NCBI GenBank assembly: GCA_016748015.1
Contig: JAAOMT010000200.1
Coordinates: 804,984-868,983, forward strand
DNA length: 64,000 bases
Direction of reading: 5' to 3'
Source: Geosiphon pyriformis
Taxonomy: Eukaryota > Glomeromycota > Glomeromycetes > Archaeosporales > Geosiphonaceae
Part shown: piece by piece, positions 59,689-64,000 of the stretch
Numbering within the stretch: position 1 is the first letter of the stretch
How the letters are laid out: each line of letters opens with the position of its first letter
Notes under the pieces: model-generated
Databases searched by the model: none
Seen by the model: the letters and a program-made list of their open reading frames with translations, nothing else
Told to the model about the DNA's origin: nothing
Program-made: the position numbers and the translations under genes

Positions 59689-60088
59689 TATCATCATGTT
59701 GTTGAGTTTTATTGATGTTATACGAGGTAAGATTTGCGTTTAATTCTTTGAGAAAAATTTTCACTTCGTCTTTTCCATTCAACTTGGCAAACGTCGAAAA
59801 ATCAAGAGGCGGTGGTTGCTCAATAGTGTAATCCCAAAGATAATTTTTTGTAAACCGTGAATTAACTGTTAGCTGATAATGTACTGGGATGTAGGATAAA
59901 CCTGCTGAGAGAGGAGCTTCGCTGGCTTGAAAGAAATATGCGATCCCATTTAAAGTGACAAGAACGAGAAAAAAAACAACTAGAAATCCTAAAAATGATT
60001 GAAAAGTCAAAAGGTGTTTTTTTAGACGGTCAAACAAAGATTCTTGTTCTGTGGAGCCAAGTAGTGGACTTCTTTCGTTGTCTGCCAT
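58973..60088 (-). CDS. single-pass (type II) membrane protein of unrecognised family, member 2, 2 exons
   Basis: Exons 60088-59205 and 59117-58973 join in phase (GVQQ-R-VVLQLLGSPFPPLLP), 342 residues. Start MADNERSPLLGSTEQ carries the same PLL motif as the paralogue at 46119-47168. One membrane helix (LGFLVVFFLVLVTLNGIAYF, about residues 33-52) is followed by a luminal/extracellular domain with blocks PLSAGLSYIPVHYQL, DYTIEQPPPLDF, DDVQACDYKITW and RRCSGLKEI. A run of Asp (about 16-20 with few interruptions) between the DYxIEQP block and the rest is encoded by a GAT repeat (59640-59695) and is absent from the paralogue. N-x-S/T sites occur. The C-terminal exon is basic (YYDYRINKFKAQNKH). Function unknown. 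Confidence 0.8.
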
Positions 60089-61001
60089 TGCAACAAATGA
60101 TAAAGAGAAGCAACCAAAGAAGAAAATATGGCCTTTATGATTATATATTTTCTTTATGGGACCTCATTTAATAATGTTTCTTTGTTGTCCAGTGGTGTAA
60201 CCTGCAACCTTTTGTTGGCGTTTGTGTCTCCGCCAATTAAAGAGGAGCCACGCATTGGAATAGGAAATTCTTGGAAATCAAATTTTTTAGTTCCATTAAA
60301 TGATGGTTAGGCTACATCCATTTACGGCTTTAACTTACTTCTTTCTTACCATCTAATAAAGTACGGGTCAGATTAAAGATTATCATATTTAGCATGTTCA
60401 CTATAGTTTTTTATGGGGTTTCTCCATTTTTTGATTAAACCTTCAATGAAAAATTGTTTACGTCACGCGACTCGAGTGTTTTTGTATTTGTTATAAGGTT
60501 TTTAAAATTTATTAAAGTTGTGATTAAAATAATGAAGATAATAATAATAATAATAATAATAAAGATAAAAGATAATAATAAGAATTAGAAAAACTATGTA
60601 CAAATATTTTGTTGGCGATACTCTTTGCTGTAAAGATTACAATAATAGTAAGTAAAATAATTGTTAATGTTCTTCTGTTTACAGCTATCAAGATCCCAAG
60701 TATATAAAATGTCCTTTTTACAACTACTATATGATTATTTTATTAATGTAAGAAAATGCTAAATTTTCGCTCGCGAAAAGTTAAGCCGAAGGTATGTACT
60801 ATCAATGTAGTGATGTTGACACTGATAGCAAGCAGTATGGTACAAGGCACCCAAGAAATATTTTACAGACGAAATGGTTCAATCATGAATTTTTCCTGAA
60901 ATTATAATAAAAACAATAATTTGTGAATAACTGCTACCAAGAATTGAAAATGTAAATATGTTTTAATTAGAAATGAGTTTAAAAGTACTTACTCAAGTTT
61001 T
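60089..61001. other. intergenic between two - strand genes
   Basis: Contains (AAT)n at 60538-60572. An open + strand stretch at 60128-60310 (SFNNVSLLSSGVTCNLLLAF) lies in the 5' flank of the membrane protein gene and has no support as a gene. Confidence 0.45.
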
Positions 61002-62519
61002 TTACACGATTGGAACTTGAAGCCTTTCCCAACGTTGAGTATTTTTCTTGCTTTTACCACCAAACAAACGCGTTTTAGTAAAGGATATCTAGATAAGAAA
61101 TTAAACAAAAAGTTGTTAGCAAAGGAGCGCGCGTTCAAAAGAATGGAATCATATTGCAAAATGATTTTAATGTGTAAGCCCACTTACAATATTAGAAAGG
61201 AAGTCAAACTTCTCATTGAAGTTTGGTGTTGGGAAAGTCACAAGTTTAATATTATTAAGACGTCGAGTTCGATGAATTTCTGTGTTACCAACTTTCCCAG
61301 GAATGGTCGTGACCTTTTTGGTAAGCAATTTCTTTTTGATTGGTTGATTAGGTAAGTCATGTGGAGCAAAACCTTCCAATCTTTCAGCTTTGGCAGGTTG
61401 TGGTTTGGCAACGCTTTGAATTGGTTTTGAAATCAGGATTGAAGTTACGAGTGTTGGTTTAACCTCTAACTTTTCTTTTATTTCGCTTTCTTTGACATCG
61501 CTTTCGCAAATTTCAGTGTTTGTGGCATCGTTTTCGGAAACAACTATTTCATCATTGAGGTCATTTTCATGGTTTAATTCATTTTCAATGATTTCAGGCA
61601 CTTGAACTTCGGTCTCTTTCTCCTCATTTTGAATTATAATTGAATCTTCGTTGATGAGTGTTGAAAGTTGAGGTTCGGATTTATTAGCAAAGAACCAAGT
61701 AGTAAGATTATTGAGAGGTGAAACGGAGGCTGAAGATTCGGGTGGGGAATCATTAATAATTTCAGGCTCTTCAGTTATATTAGTATCCAATACGGTATTT
61801 GTGAGTAATTTTGGGGTGACTGCGGCGTTTTCTTTATTAGCAGCAAACCAAGAAGACAGAAAAGCGCCTGCATCAATCCTTTTAGGTTGTAGAGTAGAAG
61901 TAGCCTCGATTTGAGGAGATTTGCCTTTTGATTTTGAATTAATTTTGGAGTCATTAATTCCGAAATTCATTGAAGAGAAAAGTCCAAGCAAACCAGTGGT
62001 TTGTGTAATTTGTTTTTGAATTATAATTTCTTGTAATTTTGCTGTGCCATATAGTGTTTCATTTAATTTTCTGACGATCGGACTATCTGACACTCCTTCT
62101 TCGAGTGGGATGTCTTCTGTAACTTTTGAGAATGTGGCAGAAACTTTTACGCGCTCAATTTTGATAGGTGCTGGTTCTGGTGCAAAAGAGACAAGTCGTG
62201 ATGCGTCAGACATTTGAAATACAGCTGGTTCTGAGCGAGAACGTTTATCATCCAAAGGTAATGAACGACGCCACTCATTTTTAACTTGAGGACTTTGTGG
62301 TGGGACTACAGGTTGTTGACTGACGGTGTTGGTGACGTAGGTTTCATACTCGTTCATGAATTTGGCCGCAGATGGAGGAAGTTCACCTTCTTCCTCAGCA
62401 ACATTTTTAAGAATATTTGTTAAGATATCTAAGTAGTCATGAATATCATCGAACAACTGTTTTGCGTCGTCGATATCAGAGGTACTTTGGGATCGGATTG
62501 GTTTTCTTGGAGATTCCAT
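61002..62519 (-). CDS. hypothetical, largely disordered protein, 2 exons
   Basis: Exons 62519-61188 and 61088-61002 join in phase (FDFLSNI-ISFTKTRLFGG), 472 residues. I take ATG 62519 (MESPRKPIRSQSTSDIDDAK). A short predicted helix (DDAKQLFDDIHDYLDILTNI) near the N-terminus is followed by Pro/Ser/Glu-rich sequence with many possible phosphosites (SQSTSD, RRSLPLDDKRSRSEP). Two short repeats, AGAFLSSWFAANKENA and NLTTWFFANKSEP, share the pattern W-F-A/F-A-N-K and may be a duplicated binding motif. The C-terminus is basic and contains KKKLLTKKVTT, RRLNNIKLVTFPTPNFN and KSKKNTQRWERLQVPIV. It looks like a scaffold or regulator, possibly cytoskeletal or nuclear. I do not recognise the family. Confidence 0.75.
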
Positions 62520-63469
62520 TTTTTTTAGAGTAGACAATGGAAATAAAGACTAGTTTGTAAAGAATATGAAATGGGATAAGCTTTCCTAACGGTAAGTGAA
62601 AAGGTAGGTCCTAATAAAATTTAGGTATAGATAATAATAATAATAATAATAGTAATAATACTAATGATTTAAATTGCAATTAAGTCAAGTCTTTTCCTTT
62701 GCAGACTTTTTAATGATAAAATTAAAATTTGTGTATTATCTTATTTGATGATAATATAATGTGTTCCTTTAATAAAAGATGAACTAAATAAATTGGTTGA
62801 CACTTTGATGGTCAAAAATACCAAGAGGGTAAATACTTTATGATTTAAAAAGGAGAACAATTATTTAAATTTTGCAGTTGAGTTTCAAAGTTCGACCAGT
62901 CAGTTTTATATGTTTTTTTGACTTCTCTCTCTATTTTTCTGTATAGGTATGACAACGGTATTCACCAGTGTCTCATTTTCAGGTGCCGCCGCGCGAGATC
63001 TACAAATAGCTCTGATATCAAGTAAGCAAATAAAATAAACTTTTTGTTATAATCACTTTTTTTTTAGAGTAAAAGATCACACGAGTGAAGGAATGATAAG
63101 AGTTGACCGATTCAAGTGAATCATTTAAAAAATTTTTTTTTTGAGCGAACGAATAAATTAGACTATTTTAAATATTCTATTTTGTATTAGATTTTCATTA
63201 TTTTTTATGTATCAAATGTACTATCAAATTTTTCATGCATAAAAAAATCACTTTACTGATCAACTTTTAAAAAATATATATATATATATAAATATATATA
63301 TTTTTAAATTGATAAAGCATTTTAAAGAGAATGTTTGTTCTAGAATAAAATTTTTTCAATAAGATGTTCATTTTTTGAAGTAAAAAATTGAATTAAGAAA
63401 AATTGAATGACAACATTAAATAAATTAATGAGAATTTGGGATCAATATTGAATAATAATAATAATGATC

Positions 63470-63513
<44 letters not shown>

Positions 63514-64000
63514 CGTTTTTTTTTTTTGAAAGATTCGATAAGGGTTTTTTTTTTTGAAGAAGGACGATTAAAAATACGCGAATCGTTAAATTATTCTCAA
63601 ATGAAAGGCAACGCAAATCGAGAAATTCAAAAAGGTTGAATTTTGCAGATTTTACCATAATGGCAACTAAAAAACTAGTTTGGGGAAACGGTATAATTAT
63701 TTATTATGATGATTTTTGAAATTAAAAATCTTTGAATAGAAAAAAGTAATCAAAATAAATGATTAAATAAAAAATGAAATAGATGATTTTTTTTTTTTAA
63801 ACAATTTTTTTGAGGAATATGATTCATTTATTTGTACATGTATAATGTATAATGTATAAGAGAGAGATACCTAACAAAATATTAGAAATCTAATACCATT
63901 TATTTAGTAAAAAAATTTTCCAGGAACTATTCTATGGAAAACGACGTAAAATTTTCGAAATGTAACTAAATATTGGTTAATTGTTTGTGTTGATCAAAAA
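62520..64000. other. window end: A+T-rich, possible 5' exons
   Basis: At 62950 ATG opens MTTVFTSVSFSGAAARDLQI, unusually GC-rich here, and reaches a GTAAGC donor at about 63022; the nearest acceptor (about 63068) leads to a stop in phase, so no gene is resolved. At 63660 MATKKLVWGNG also ends at a GT site. Both could be first exons of something beyond the window or chance. Microsatellites: AAT runs (62630-62660; 63450-63514) and (TA)n (63276-63302). Confidence 0.25.
63450..63514. repeat. (AAT)n microsatellite
   Basis: AATAAT run of about 20 units with one TGATCAT interruption near its start. Confidence 0.9.

Noticed and set aside
63425-63658. Poly-Asn / poly-Tyr open stretches on both strands
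   Set aside because: They are translations of the AAT microsatellite.
1-64000. tRNA or rRNA genes
   Set aside because: No cloverleaf with TTCGANNC-type arm or rRNA-like conserved block noticed by eye; a covariance search was not possible.

Overview
The window looks like nuclear DNA of a filamentous fungus, most probably an arbuscular mycorrhizal fungus (Glomeromycotina); this is inference from character, not from a database search. The DNA is very A+T-rich. Genes are split by short introns (mostly about 50-110 nt) with GTAAGT/GTAATT-like donors. Gene-poor stretches are full of decayed transposons and AAT/AT microsatellites. The proteins (Kelch-repeat membrane proteins, Sel1-repeat proteins, class 3 lipases, an AMT ammonium transporter, a SulP permease) fit that group. 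I resolved exons by hand and required continuous phase in every spliced model.

Layout. 1-512: decayed class 3 lipase-like fragment. 567-1561: methionine sulfoxide reductase A, 5 exons, +. 4427-5719: secreted class 3 lipase, 4 exons, +. 6076-6394: small gene or gene remnant, -. 9332-11854: SulP sulfate permease, 5 exons, +. 12650-12800: remnant of a Fanzor/TnpB-type nuclease, -. 14637-16294: seven-transmembrane receptor copy, -. 19570-20340: unknown protein, +. 22771-23035: cluster of four GC-rich hairpins. 23316-24778: ammonium transporter, -. 27686-28618: unknown single-pass membrane protein, -. 30560-32395: second receptor copy, +. 34000-34850: Kelch pseudogene. About 34960-36110: hAT transposase remnant. 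41177-41572 and 44049-44639: Sel1-repeat proteins, -. 46119-47168 (+) and 58973-60088 (-): two members of an unrecognised single-pass membrane family. 47640-48190: phospholipase C pseudogene, -. 50104-51774: third receptor copy, +. 53611-55501: intact Kelch membrane protein, +. 61002-62519: unknown disordered protein, -.

The main structural discovery is a system of large duplications. A unit of [Tc1/mariner transposase tail - eight-exon 7TM receptor - about 2 kb spacer - Kelch membrane protein] is complete at about 49200-55870. It is repeated in the same orientation at about 29740-34945 with the Kelch gene broken, and in opposite orientation at about 13100-16630 with the Kelch gene reduced to a trace. 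All three receptor copies splice into intact 7TM proteins of 326, 391 and 330 residues. A second inverted pair (about 6290-8925 and 37055-39298) lies outside the first, so the order is A-B ... B'-A', a nested palindrome whose centre falls on the ammonium transporter and its 3' hairpin cluster.

Functionally the window combines nutrient uptake (ammonium, sulfate), surface sensing (receptors, Kelch ectodomain proteins), oxidative-damage repair (MsrA) and secreted lipid hydrolysis. No tRNA, rRNA or CRISPR array was seen. There is a 120-base assembly gap at 13397-13516.
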